This document shows, piece by piece, positions 20,735 through 28,442 of a DNA stretch of 42,399 bases. How positions within the stretch are numbered: the first letter of the stretch is position 1; each line of letters starts with the position of its first letter. The DNA is from Actinomycetes bacterium (lineage in GTDB: Bacteria > Actinomycetota > Acidimicrobiia > Acidimicrobiales > Aldehydirespiratoraceae). A model generated the notes under the pieces. That model ran no database searches. It was not told the DNA's origin and was given only the letters and a program-made list of their open reading frames with translations. The stretch covers positions 1-42,399 of the forward strand of contig JAJRXJ010000140.1 of the NCBI GenBank assembly GCA_024276355.1. The letters run 5' to 3'. The position numbers were made by a program, and so were the translations under genes.

Positions 20735-20984
20735 CCGAGGTCTCGCTCATTCCGACCGAGTTGATGTCGACCACCGAGGTGACCCCGTCGACCCTGCTGG
20801 TCATGATGCGTTCGATACCGGCCTTCAGGGTTTGGGTGGATGCCGGGCAGGTAACACACGCGCCCTTCAGTTCGACGGTGACCACTCCGGTGGCTTCATC
20901 GACGTCGATGAGTTCGATGTCGCCCGCGTCGGCCTGAATGGCGGGGCGGATCACCGCGATCACCTTTTCGACTTCTTCACGCAA
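20724..20984 (-). CDS. NifU C-terminal-domain (Nfu-type) Fe-S carrier protein
   Basis: An 86-residue stand-alone Nfu domain. The N-terminal helix EEVEKVIAVIRPAIQADAGDIELIDVD and the cluster-binding motif GACVTCPAS with the essential C-x-x-C are clear, followed by the helix TLKAGIERIM. Such proteins hold a [4Fe-4S] cluster between two subunits and deliver it to target enzymes. The start is TTG at 20984 with GGAG 6 bases upstream (20994-20991). The next in-frame stop lies upstream, with no ATG or GTG between. Its last 11 bases overlap the end of the convergent trehalose gene. The nearby cysteine desulfurase and the Fe-S enzymes of the sulfur locus are possible donors and clients, which is inference only. 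Confidence 0.92.
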   Translation of the reverse strand: MREEVEKVIAVIRPAIQADAGDIELIDVDEATGVVTVELKGACVTCPASTQTLKAGIERIMTSRVDGVTSVVDINSVGMSETSVSL

Positions 20985-21090
20985 TTCGATCTCCGATTCG
21001 TGGGATCCGCGATCTCGGAGCCGCGGGCCCGTGCCGGCATTGTCGCAGGCATTTCAGCCAACACCGACGCACCCCGTGCCATTCCTGCCA

Positions 21091-21096
21091 TATCAT
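21091..21096 (+). promoter_or_regulatory. Predicted -10 box (TATCAT) of the 65-residue gene
   Basis: TATCAT stands 7 bases before the ATG at 21104; no ribosome site is present, so a leaderless transcript is likely. No good -35 is visible. Confidence 0.55.
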
Positions 21097-21103
21097 CGTT
21101 GCC

Positions 21104-21301
21104 ATGAGCGGAAACACATTGATCGCGGCCACGGCAGAAGGCCCCCGGTTGCTGTTGGCCCATCAGGGCGGGTGGGACGAAGTGATGCTTGTCGGTATCC
21201 CGGTGGCGCTGTTCGGCGGACTGCTGCTGGTGGCGAGGCAGAGGGCCCGACAAATCGTCGCCCAGAGAGACATCGAAGCGAAAGCTGATCTCGACAGCTA
21301 A
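21104..21301 (+). CDS. Small single-pass membrane protein, 65 residues, unknown function
   Basis: A hydrophilic start is followed by one membrane helix at about residues 27-45 (EVMLVGIPVALFGGLLLVA) and a positively charged tail (RQRARQIVAQRD), which predicts a cytoplasmic C-terminus. The ATG has a well-placed -10 box 7 bases upstream, which supports a real gene despite its size. The next gene begins about 30 bases later on the same strand. I do not recognise a named family, although proteins of this size and plan are common in actinobacteria. Confidence 0.65.
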   Translation: MSGNTLIAATAEGPRLLLAHQGGWDEVMLVGIPVALFGGLLLVARQRARQIVAQRDIEAKADLDS

Positions 21302-21331
21302 TCATCTTTGTGACACAACCGATTGGTGAGA

Positions 21332-21883
21332 ATGCTCGCAAAGCGCCTTGCGATCGGATCCCTGATCATCATCGCCACGATCTCGTTGACCACGGCCATC
21401 GTCGATGGCGGGTTCTGGGAGTCTCCCGACGATCATCTGCAGGCCTCACCGCTTCAGGTGTCGGACGTGGCTGGATTCACCAAGATCGGCTTCACGGCAA
21501 ATCACATCGTCGTGGTCAACGTCCTGCCCGGAGAGGAGATGTTCTCCCGGGCCGAGGCCGAACAGCGACATCCGACCGTCGGGGAACTCACACTGGAAGG
21601 TTCCGGTAGCCCCCTCGCCGAAAACTCCCGCCATGTCGAGGCCCACGTGTACGACCGGGCAACAGGCCTGCCCATTACTTCGATCGTGCCCACGATCGAG
21701 GTCACCAACCGAACCACCGGCGAGGTATTCGAGGTGAACCCGGTACGGATGCAGGACGTCGTCACCGGCGCCCCGGACGTCCACTTCGGAGACAACATTT
21801 CGATATCCGGCGGATCCGACATCACGGTGAGGGTTTCGCTCACCGACAGCGAGGAGGTGGTTGTCAGTGGTCGCCTCGGCTGA
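21332..21883 (+). CDS. Membrane-anchored or exported beta-sandwich protein, unknown function
   Basis: The 183-residue product starts with an uncleaved signal or anchor helix (LAIGSLIIIATISLTTAIV). A soluble domain follows, dominated by beta strands: HIVVVNVLPGEEMF, RHVEAHVYDRATGLPI, VPTIEVTNRTTGEVFEV, VHFGDNISISGGSDITVRVSL. The alternation and the closing VHFGDN/ITVRV pattern recall periplasmic metal-associated beta-sandwich proteins of the P19/Tp34 type, but the metal ligands cannot be confirmed and the likeness is weak. TTG 21323 and GTG 21326 are alternative starts. The end overlaps the beginning of the diguanylate cyclase gene, with the cyclase ribosome site inside this gene, so the two are translated together. 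A sensory or accessory role for the cyclase is possible. Confidence 0.68.
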   Translation: MLAKRLAIGSLIIIATISLTTAIVDGGFWESPDDHLQASPLQVSDVAGFTKIGFTANHIVVVNVLPGEEMFSRAEAEQRHPTVGELTLEGSGSPLAENSRHVEAHVYDRATGLPITSIVPTIEVTNRTTGEVFEVNPVRMQDVVTGAPDVHFGDNISISGGSDITVRVSLTDSEEVVVSGRLG

Positions 21884-23687
21884 AGACACCAACCCGAGCC
21901 ACCGATTCGCCCAGGACCGGAGTGTGGGCCAGAAGCTGGCGCTGGGCTTCTCCGCGGTGGGCATCGTCGTCGCGCTGGTGGTCGGGGCCACCATCTGGTC
22001 CATCGGGAAGGCCAACAACGCCAACTCGTTCCAACACCGCTCATCCGTTGGGCAGGAAGTGGCCACACAACTCCAGTACGCGGCATCCGACATGCGAGCC
22101 GAGCAACTCTCCTACGTGGCCGGCAACGGCGTGGGGAGGGCTCGATTCGAAGCCGCGGCCGGGCGGTTCGAGCTGGCGCTCGACGACCTTCGCTCGCATG
22201 CTGTCACCCCCGCCCAGGAAGCCCTGGTCATCAAGATCGCCACCGGCTACCAAACCTTCCTGGCCGTCGACCAGCTCATCCTCAACGAGATTCAGGCCGG
22301 CAGATTCGATACGGCCCACAACCTGACCCTGGGGGCCGAGCAACTCGGCTTCACCTTCATGGCCGAGGACGCCGCCACGTTCTCCCGCGAATCAATGCGG
22401 CTGGAGGCGTTGGCCAGCGAACGCTTCGGGGAGACGGCCAACCACCTGCGTACAGCCGCGATCTCTCTGGGGATCTTCGCGCTCACACTCGTGGCGGGTG
22501 CCAGTTGGTTGATAACCCACCTGATACGCCGACCGCTTCTGGAGCTCGAATGCTCCGCCGAACGGGCAGCGAACGGAGACCTTTCAGCCACCGTCGATCT
22601 TTCGGGCAACGATGAGACCGGCAAGCTCGCGGCGGCGTTCAACTTCATGCTTCGTGAGTTGAGGACGCGCGAAGAGACTCTTGTCAGGGAACACGAACGT
22701 CAGGCGACCGGGCGGAGAATCGAAAAGGCATTCGATCTCGCGGCCACCGAAGAACAGGTCCTCGAGGTCGTGGCCCGGGCGTTGGGGGACAGTTCCGACG
22801 GCCACCGCTCGGAGTTCCTGGCGGCCACCGGACCCAAGGGTGCCATCTCGACGGTGGTGGCCACCGGGGACGAGCCATCCGTCGCGGGATGTGATGTAGG
22901 CACCCTCGACGATTGCCCCGCGATCACCGCCGGCATCCGACTCGACTTCGAGTCCGGAGAGGACATCGATGCCTGCCCGCATCTCCGGAATCGCCAGGGC
23001 GGACCATGCTCGGCCACCTGCATCCCTGTGAGCTTCAGTGGCAAGAATGTCGGCGTTCTCCACAGCACCGGACCCAACAGACAGCCGATCCATCCCGATC
23101 GGGCCGGGTTGCTCGTGTCGATCGGCGCGGCTGCCGGGGCCAGAATCGGGGCCATCCGTTCCAGTGCCGACATCAAGTTGCAGGCCACAACCGATCCGCT
23201 GACCGGTTTGTTCAACCGTCGGGCCTTCGAGAGCAGGGTCCGCAGACTCCATCTCGACGGCGACGACTTCTCCCTGGTCATGGCCGACCTCGACCATTTC
23301 AAGCTCCTCAACGACAGCTTCGGCCACGATGCCGGTGACCGGGCCCTCTCCGCGTTCGCGGAGGTTCTCAGGTCGACCGTGCGCTCCTCCGACGTGATTT
23401 GTAGGTGGGGAGGCGAAGAGTTCACACTGGCCCTGGTCGGTGCATCAGAGGACGAGGCCGGAGAGATGCTCGACAGGATCAGGCTGAACCTGATGGGGAA
23501 GTTGTCGACCTCCGGCATAACCCCGTTCACCGCCAGCTTCGGATACGTCGACGCCGGTTCGTGTCCGAGTCTGGAGGCCGCGATCCGGCTGGCCGACCAA
23601 GCCCTTTACGAGGCCAAGGCCAGCGGCCGCAACAAGGCTGTCAGAGCCCGGGCCGACGGACACGGTGAGCACATACCGGTCGCGTAG
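21867..23687 (+). CDS. Membrane diguanylate cyclase (sensor, HAMP, GAF-like, GGDEF)
   Basis: Makes the second messenger c-di-GMP from two GTP. The 606 residues contain: a membrane helix at about 25-45 (LGFSAVGIVVALVVGATIW); an extracytoplasmic four-helix-bundle sensor to about 190; a second helix (ISLGIFALTLVAGASWLITHL); a HAMP domain with RRPLLELECSAERAANGDLSATV; a GAF-like region of about 130 residues with several Cys residues; and a C-terminal GGDEF domain. The catalytic motif is GGEEF, which is active in known enzymes. RSSD lies five residues upstream, the standard product-inhibition site (RxxD), so feedback control is expected. GTG 21867 was preferred over TTG 21861 because GAGGAGG at 21851-21857 is better spaced from it. 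The gene overlaps the upstream gene by 17 bases. No phosphodiesterase gene is nearby. Confidence 0.93.
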   Translation: MVASAEDTNPSHRFAQDRSVGQKLALGFSAVGIVVALVVGATIWSIGKANNANSFQHRSSVGQEVATQLQYAASDMRAEQLSYVAGNGVGRARFEAAAGRFELALDDLRSHAVTPAQEALVIKIATGYQTFLAVDQLILNEIQAGRFDTAHNLTLGAEQLGFTFMAEDAATFSRESMRLEALASERFGETANHLRTAAISLGIFALTLVAGASWLITHLIRRPLLELECSAERAANGDLSATVDLSGNDETGKLAAAFNFMLRELRTREETLVREHERQATGRRIEKAFDLAATEEQVLEVVARALGDSSDGHRSEFLAATGPKGAISTVVATGDEPSVAGCDVGTLDDCPAITAGIRLDFESGEDIDACPHLRNRQGGPCSATCIPVSFSGKNVGVLHSTGPNRQPIHPDRAGLLVSIGAAAGARIGAIRSSADIKLQATTDPLTGLFNRRAFESRVRRLHLDGDDFSLVMADLDHFKLLNDSFGHDAGDRALSAFAEVLRSTVRSSDVICRWGGEEFTLALVGASEDEAGEMLDRIRLNLMGKLSTSGITPFTASFGYVDAGSCPSLEAAIRLADQALYEAKASGRNKAVRARADGHGEHIPVA

Positions 23688-23702
23688 GGCAATGCGCCCG
23701 GA

Positions 23703-25049
23703 TCAGGAAACGGTCACATCGGGACCGAGGGCGACGAGCTTTCCGGCCAGGTCTTCATAACCGCGGGCCACATGGTGGGCATCGGACACGACTGTTGATC
23801 CCTCGGCACCCAGCCCGGCGACCACCAGCGCGGCACCGGCGCGAATGTCGTGGGCCTTCACGGGCGCGCCGGAAAGCCGATCGACCCCACGCACGACCGC
23901 GTGATGGGTGTCGGTGCGGATGTCGGCGCCCATTCGTCGGAGCTCGTCGACATACTTGAACCTGCCCGCGAACAGGTTCTCGGTGACGATGCCGACTCCC
24001 TCGGTGGTGGCGAGAAGGGCCACCAGGAACGGCATGAAGTCGGTGGCCAGTCCGGGATAGGGCAGGGTCGGACAGTCGACCGAACGAAGCCGGGTCGGGG
24101 CCAGCACCCAAAGACCATCGGCATCAGGGGAGATCCGCATACCCATCTCACCGAGCTTCTGGCAAAGCATCGCCATGTGATCGTGGCGGGCACCCCTGAT
24201 GGTTATCTCGCCACCGGTCACACCCACCGCGGCCAGGTAGGTGGCCGCTTCGACGCGGTCGGGAATGACCGTATGGTCCGACGAATGCATCTCCGTCGCC
24301 CCGGTGATGGTGAGAGTTGCCGACCCGGCCCCGACGATGCCGGCACCCATCTTGTTGAGCATCTCGCACAGATCGGCGATTTCCGGCTCGCGCGCGGCGT
24401 TGTCGATGACCGTTGTGCCCTCGGCGAGGACCGCGGCCATCAGGATGTTCTCGGTGGCACCGACACTTGGGAACTCCAGCAGGATTCGTGTTCCACGCAG
24501 CTTGGGGGCTGAGGCGTGAATGTATCCGTGGACATTTTCGAACACCGCACCCAACTCACCGAGGCCACGCATGTGCATGTCGATTGGCCGGGGACCGAAA
24601 TCGTCGCCACCGGGCAGCGCCACGCGGGCCTCCCCGCATCGGGCCAGCAAAGGCCCGAGAACGACTATCGATGCCCTGAACTTTTCGACCAACTCGTAAG
24701 GGGCCACCGGTTCGATCTCCGACGGGACTTCGATGATCAGGTCCGGAACGGGATCGGAGGCTTCCCAGTGAACGGTGCATCCGATCGACCTCAGCACTTC
24801 CGACATCAACGCCACGTCGGTGATTCTCGGCACGTTGCAGAGTCGGTACGTCCCCTCGGCGAGCAGCGAGGCCGCCATCAACTTCAGCGCCGAATTCTTG
24901 GCTCCACCCACCCGCATGGTGCCGTTGAGGGGGTTTCCTCCCACGACCGTGAGATTGGAGATGGGGCTCTCCGAACTGGGTTCATCAAGGTGCCCGGCGG
25001 TTGCGGCGGCTACCGGTCGGCGTTCAGGCGGATTCGGGGACGACATCAC
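23703..25049 (-). CDS. murA: UDP-N-acetylglucosamine 1-carboxyvinyltransferase MurA, Asp-type
   Basis: Catalyses the first committed step of peptidoglycan synthesis, transferring enolpyruvate from PEP to UDP-GlcNAc. The 448 residues have an N-terminal extension of about 30, then GGNPLNGTMRVGGAKNSALKLMAASLLAEG, the family start. The EPSP-synthase-like halves include FPSVGATENILMAAVLAEG, IPDRVEAATYL and PYPGLATDFMPFLVALLA. The active-site loop reads LPGGDDFGPRPIDMH: the residue that is the fosfomycin-binding Cys in E. coli (Cys115) is Asp here (residue 149, codon 24603-24605). The frame could start at GTG 25049 or ATG 25046. The gene lies 33 bases after azlD on the same strand and may be the last of that transcription unit. 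It is convergent with the cyclase gene, 15 bases away. Confidence 0.97.
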   Translation of the reverse strand: MMSSPNPPERRPVAAATAGHLDEPSSESPISNLTVVGGNPLNGTMRVGGAKNSALKLMAASLLAEGTYRLCNVPRITDVALMSEVLRSIGCTVHWEASDPVPDLIIEVPSEIEPVAPYELVEKFRASIVVLGPLLARCGEARVALPGGDDFGPRPIDMHMRGLGELGAVFENVHGYIHASAPKLRGTRILLEFPSVGATENILMAAVLAEGTTVIDNAAREPEIADLCEMLNKMGAGIVGAGSATLTITGATEMHSSDHTVIPDRVEAATYLAAVGVTGGEITIRGARHDHMAMLCQKLGEMGMRISPDADGLWVLAPTRLRSVDCPTLPYPGLATDFMPFLVALLATTEGVGIVTENLFAGRFKYVDELRRMGADIRTDTHHAVVRGVDRLSGAPVKAHDIRAGAALVVAGLGAEGSTVVSDAHHVARGYEDLAGKLVALGPDVTVS

Positions 25050-25082
25050 GGGAAGTCTGCCATGATCGGAGCCCGGCGAGAC

Positions 25083-25397
25083 TCAGCCTGCGAGAGCACG
25101 GATCGCCGCAGTCGAGGTCATGGCCAAACCCACGGTTAGAACGAACGGGGCCCTTCGCCACGACGCGATCACCGCCACGGCCACCCCCACAAGCCTGGCA
25201 TCGAGGCTCAGGGAACGTTCGGCACCCACGGTCTGGACCGCGATCAGAGCCGCGAACAACGCGGCCGGTACCAGGGCCGAGAACGGGGCGAGTCGGCGCG
25301 ATATCGCCCCGGTGTCCCGACCGGCCAGAGCGAACACCCCTATCGCCTTGAATCCGTATGCTCCGACGATCATTGCGGTGAGCAGGAGCCAACTCAC
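25083..25397 (-). CDS. azlD: AzlD-type branched-chain amino acid exporter subunit
   Basis: A 104-residue protein with four predicted membrane helices (WLLLTAMIVGAYGFKAIGVF, LVPAALFAALIAVQTV, LVGVAVAVIASWRRAPFVLTVGLAMTS), the size and plan of AzlD. The frame is open 17 codons further upstream, but the GTG at 25397 overlaps the azlC stop as GTGA, the usual coupling for this pair. It therefore defines the start. AzlD pairs with AzlC to export branched-chain amino acids or analogues; the substrate here is inferred from the family. Confidence 0.9.
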   Translation of the reverse strand: MSWLLLTAMIVGAYGFKAIGVFALAGRDTGAISRRLAPFSALVPAALFAALIAVQTVGAERSLSLDARLVGVAVAVIASWRRAPFVLTVGLAMTSTAAIRALAG

Positions 25398-26080
25398 GAT
25401 TCGACCGTTCCGGGTGCCTGGTGGGACGGGCCCCTCGGGTGCCTCCATACTGCAGGCACCACCCCGAGTGCTGCCAACAACAGCGGCACACCGGCGGGCG
25501 TGAACGGAATGGCAACCACGGCAATCGCCGCTCCCATGACGGCCGCGAACCGCGCCGGAGAGGTGCGCAGATGGGGTGAGATCAGGGCCACGAACGAGGC
25601 CGGGAATGCCGTGTCGAGCCCCCAGGCGTTCGGATCACCTATGAAAGACCCGAGCACCGCCCCGGCAACCGAGCCCAGCACCCAGAGACACCACAACCAG
25701 ATCCCCGTGAACCAGAACGCATCAGCGGCCATCCGGTCGTCGGGCTGGGCTGCCGACATGGCAGTTGTCTCGTCGATCACGAACTGAGCGGCCACAACCC
25801 GTCCGCTGGTCGAATTGGGCAGTGCCCGATTCACGACGGGGCCGTACAGGGCATTGCGGGCAGCCAGAAGCATCGCCGACCCGAACGCGGCGAACGGGGT
25901 ACCTCCTCCGGACACGACACCCACTGCCGCGAATTGCGACGCGCCCGTGAACACAAGCGCCGACATGACAACGATCTTGGGTATCGACAGACCGGCAGCA
26001 TCGGCCAACACCCCGAAGGTGACTCCAACAACCCCAACGGCCGCGACAAGGACCGTGGCCTGGCGACGATGAGGGGTCAT
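25394..26080 (-). CDS. azlC: AzlC-family amino acid exporter, large subunit
   Basis: The 228-residue membrane protein has the AzlC signatures: GVTFGVLADAAGLSIPKIVVMSALVFTGASQFAAVGV near the N-terminus and LLAARNALYGPVVNRALP. About five to six helices are predicted, including a Trp-rich one (FWFTGIWLWCLWVLGSV). AzlC is the transport core of the AzlCD exporter of branched-chain amino acids. The start ATG (26080) overlaps the phosphatase stop by 4 bases and its stop overlaps azlD, giving a tightly coupled run. Confidence 0.92.
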   Translation of the reverse strand: MTPHRRQATVLVAAVGVVGVTFGVLADAAGLSIPKIVVMSALVFTGASQFAAVGVVSGGGTPFAAFGSAMLLAARNALYGPVVNRALPNSTSGRVVAAQFVIDETTAMSAAQPDDRMAADAFWFTGIWLWCLWVLGSVAGAVLGSFIGDPNAWGLDTAFPASFVALISPHLRTSPARFAAVMGAAIAVVAIPFTPAGVPLLLAALGVVPAVWRHPRGPSHQAPGTVES

Positions 26081-26697
26081 CCTTGGATCAGGGCGGCGTG
26101 AAGCTCAACCACGAGTCGGTGTATCAGGTCGGAACACGCGTCGAAGACGTCTTGCTGACCCGATGCGGGGTCGATGATCTCCTCCCAATCGTCGATCTCC
26201 TGGTCGGCCAGCCCCAGAAGGCCCACCCGGTGATCGAACGACTCGCGCTCGTCGCGCGAACGTACGCGTATCCCGGGGTTGGCCGCGAGCCGGTCGGCGA
26301 GGCCACCAAGACCGCCGGGCTTCGGCAGGCCGTCGGGATGGGTACGCCGCATCCACTCGCAGTGCATTGGTTCCATGGCCACGATCAGGCCGGCCCGTTC
26401 CACGTCGGACTCTTCCAACTGGTGGCTGCGATGCCACGGATCGGCCAGTCCGTGGCGCTCCAGGGCCTTGCGTGTGCGCACGCTCATCGGCTGACCGGGC
26501 AGCACGTGGGTTCCACCGCTGGCTACCAGATATGGCGACTCGGAGCCGAGAAGGTCTCTCATCATCGTGGCGGCCATGACTGATCGGGCAGCATTGCCGG
26601 TGCACAGAAAGAGGATCATCGGCCGCCGGTCGGAAGGGTCGACGGGCAGGCGCCGCTTTCCCCGCAGCAGCTCGGTCAGGGGGTTCGATCTCGGCAC
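26077..26697 (-). CDS. Low-molecular-weight protein-tyrosine-phosphatase-like protein
   Basis: The 206 residues carry the LMW-PTP fold from about residue 27. The phosphate-binding loop is FLCTGNAARSVMAATMM, matching C-x5-R-S, with the nucleophilic Cys at about residue 32. The general-acid Asp-Pro of the family appears as DDWEEIIDPASG near residue 180. Substrates may be phosphotyrosine proteins or small molecules; arsenate reductases share the fold, but the extra Cys residues expected of that class are not evident. The GTG start lies 3 bases after the thioesterase stop codon and the end overlaps azlC by 4 bases. Residues 1-26 are a basic extension (RGKRRLPVDPSDRRP). Confidence 0.87.
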   Translation of the reverse strand: MPRSNPLTELLRGKRRLPVDPSDRRPMILFLCTGNAARSVMAATMMRDLLGSESPYLVASGGTHVLPGQPMSVRTRKALERHGLADPWHRSHQLEESDVERAGLIVAMEPMHCEWMRRTHPDGLPKPGGLGGLADRLAANPGIRVRSRDERESFDHRVGLLGLADQEIDDWEEIIDPASGQQDVFDACSDLIHRLVVELHAALIQG

Positions 26698-26700
26698 GGG

Positions 26701-27339
26701 TCAGGCCTCCCCCTCTGCCCGCATGGCCCTCTCCATGTCGGTGAAGTCGACCCTCACGAACATGGCCTCGGCCTCCGCGGACACCGACGATCCGACGCGG
26801 CAATCGGCACGCATCACCAAGGTGCGGGACCGCTCGTCGTGCACCCATGCCCGAAACTCGAGATCTCTCCCCAGTGGGGTCGGCTTGCGGTAGCGCACGG
26901 TGAGCCGACCGGTGACACCGCCTGGTCGCTCCGAGAGGCGCTGACCGGCACCCAGGATCTCATCGAACAGCCCGGCCACGACACCGCCGTGGACGGTGTG
27001 GGGGGGACCCTCCCTCAGCCGGTCCAGACTCACCCGTCCGATCATCGCCGGCTCACCTCTGTCGTTTGACCCGAGCAAGAGTCGCATCGGGGGAGCCATC
27101 GCGTTGAGGGAACCGCTGAACGGGGACAGGTCCCGGTTCCTCGTCTTGACGCTGTCGACTCCGCCCGGTTGTTCGTACCACCTGAGCCGACGACTACCGG
27201 TCTCCAGAGCCGCTCTCGCCTGCCGCAACTGCCTGAGCACTTCCATTCTCGTGTCGGGATCGGCCTCGAACTCGTGGAGTGACGCCGCCAGCGAACGGAT
27301 CTCGGCTGCCAGGGCTGCCGACGTGGAAGTGGTACTCAT
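26701..27339 (-). CDS. PaaI/hotdog-fold thioesterase family protein
   Basis: Probably hydrolyses an acyl-CoA or other thioester. The 212 residues have a helical N-terminal half of about 75 residues (LAAEIRSLAASLHEF). A hotdog domain follows with HTVHGGVVAGLFDEILGAGQ, in which the HGG-x-x-A-x-x-D-E pattern is the usual active-site region, and strands TGRLTVRYRKPTPLGRDLEFRAWV and ADCRVGSSVSAEAEAMFVRV. The frame is open 58 codons further upstream. The ATG at 27339 is preferred because TACGCT ends 7 bases before it. It is the first gene of a run through the phosphatase, azlC, azlD and perhaps murA. Confidence 0.87.
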   Translation of the reverse strand: MSTTSTSAALAAEIRSLAASLHEFEADPDTRMEVLRQLRQARAALETGSRRLRWYEQPGGVDSVKTRNRDLSPFSGSLNAMAPPMRLLLGSNDRGEPAMIGRVSLDRLREGPPHTVHGGVVAGLFDEILGAGQRLSERPGGVTGRLTVRYRKPTPLGRDLEFRAWVHDERSRTLVMRADCRVGSSVSAEAEAMFVRVDFTDMERAMRAEGEA

Positions 27340-27346
27340 GACCCGG

Positions 27347-27352
27347 AGCGTA
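27347..27352 (-). promoter_or_regulatory. Predicted -10 box (TACGCT) of the thioesterase-azlCD unit
   Basis: TACGCT is followed by 7 bases and the ATG at 27339, again fitting a leaderless start. No convincing -35 box is seen. Confidence 0.5.
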
Positions 27353-27466
27353 GGCCCTCCGTCACCGCCGAATGACGTTAGTCCATGTATCGCCGGTACC
27401 GTTTTGGGCCGGCATCGATCACAATCGCTGCCCAACGCTAAATCCCCCGAGAGAGACAGTCGATCG

Positions 27467-28336
27467 ATGAACATGCGTTTCCGGATTGCAACGGCAGTTC
27501 TCGCTGCGGCCATGGTCGCCGTTCCGGCGTCCCCCGCGTCCGCCGGAGGGGTCAGCGGGTTCGGAGATGTTTCCGATTCGGTGTTCTACACCGAAGCGGT
27601 GGCCTGGCTGGTCGACAACGGCATCACCACCGGGATCGAGCCGGGCTGTTTCGGCCCATCGGACAACGTCACCCGTGGTCAGGTGGCGACTTTCCTCTAC
27701 CGGCTCGACAACGCGCTCGGCCACAATCCCGTTCCCGGAGCCAACCCGTTCGTCGATGTCGAAGCCGCTTATCAGCAGCAGCCGGTCGGTTGGCTCCACG
27801 CGTCCGGCATAACCACCGGCACATCAGCCATCACCTTCGAGCCGGATGCCCCCATAACGCGAGGCGACTTCGCCACCTTGCTGTGGAGATATGCCGGTCG
27901 TCCGGACGCCGTCTCACCACACCCATTTGTCGATGTCACCACCGGATATCAGCAGACTCCCATCTCGTGGATGTTCGCGGCCGACATCACCACCGGCACC
28001 ACCCCGACCACGTTCTCCCCAGATCAGCCTGTCACCCGTGCCCAGGCCGCCACCTTCCTGTTCCGCTTCGCGGCTCCGGACTCCGTGGCCCCACCGGGCC
28101 CCGCCACGAGCTGCACCCGCTCTGTCCGAGAGGCGCTCATCGACGGTGGGCTCACCGCGGGCGAGGCCCTGTGCGTGGCCCCTCATCTGCTGTCGTTCTC
28201 TGTCGACTACCTCGTCGGTGTCGTGGAGGGAAGGGCACTCCCGTCCACCGCCCTGATCGACGCGGTCGCTGCCATTTCGAACAGCGGCTGCCTCAGCCAG
28301 GCCCGTATGGCAGAGCTGATTCAGCGATACTTCTGA
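27467..28336 (+). CDS. Secreted protein with three SLH (S-layer homology) repeats
   Basis: The 289 residues begin with a signal peptide (ATAVLAAAMVAVPASPASA, cleavage near residue 26). Three SLH-like repeats follow, starting near residues 32, 87 and 143. Each has a F-x-D-V opening (FGDVSD, PFVDVEAA, PFVDVTTG), a W-x-x-x-x-x-I-T-T-G turn and a closing V/I-T-R-x-x-x-A-T-x-L/F-x-R-F/Y motif. The final 75 residues hold three Cys residues and form a small helical domain. SLH repeats bind wall polysaccharide, so the protein probably stays on the cell surface. The ATG at 27467 has GAGAGA 10 bases upstream; ATG 27473 is an alternative. The W-x-x-x-x-I-T-T-G repeat form is typical of actinobacterial variants. 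Confidence 0.88.
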   Translation: MNMRFRIATAVLAAAMVAVPASPASAGGVSGFGDVSDSVFYTEAVAWLVDNGITTGIEPGCFGPSDNVTRGQVATFLYRLDNALGHNPVPGANPFVDVEAAYQQQPVGWLHASGITTGTSAITFEPDAPITRGDFATLLWRYAGRPDAVSPHPFVDVTTGYQQTPISWMFAADITTGTTPTTFSPDQPVTRAQAATFLFRFAAPDSVAPPGPATSCTRSVREALIDGGLTAGEALCVAPHLLSFSVDYLVGVVEGRALPSTALIDAVAAISNSGCLSQARMAELIQRYF

Positions 28337-28346
28337 CACGCGTCAT

Positions 28347-28373
28347 ACGGTCCATCCCGGAGCGGGGGACCGT
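28347..28373. terminator. Convergent hairpin between the SLH gene and the acyl-CoA dehydrogenase operon
   Basis: ACGGTCC (28347-28353) and GGACCGT (28367-28373) form a perfect 7-bp stem around a 13-base GC-rich loop. It lies 10 bases after the SLH stop codon and between two convergent genes, so it could end transcription from both sides. There is no T-run on either strand. Confidence 0.45.
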
Positions 28374-28442
28374 GGATGTGACCCGGAGAGCCGGAGTCGC
28401 GCCCGCGCCCTGGTAAGCCCGTGGTTCTTGATCTCCCCCGGC

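Noticed and set aside
26077-26697. Low-molecular-weight phosphatase as an arsenate reductase in an arsenic-resistance unit
   Set aside because: No ars regulator, pump or extra redox cysteines are visible, and the neighbours are a thioesterase and an amino-acid exporter.
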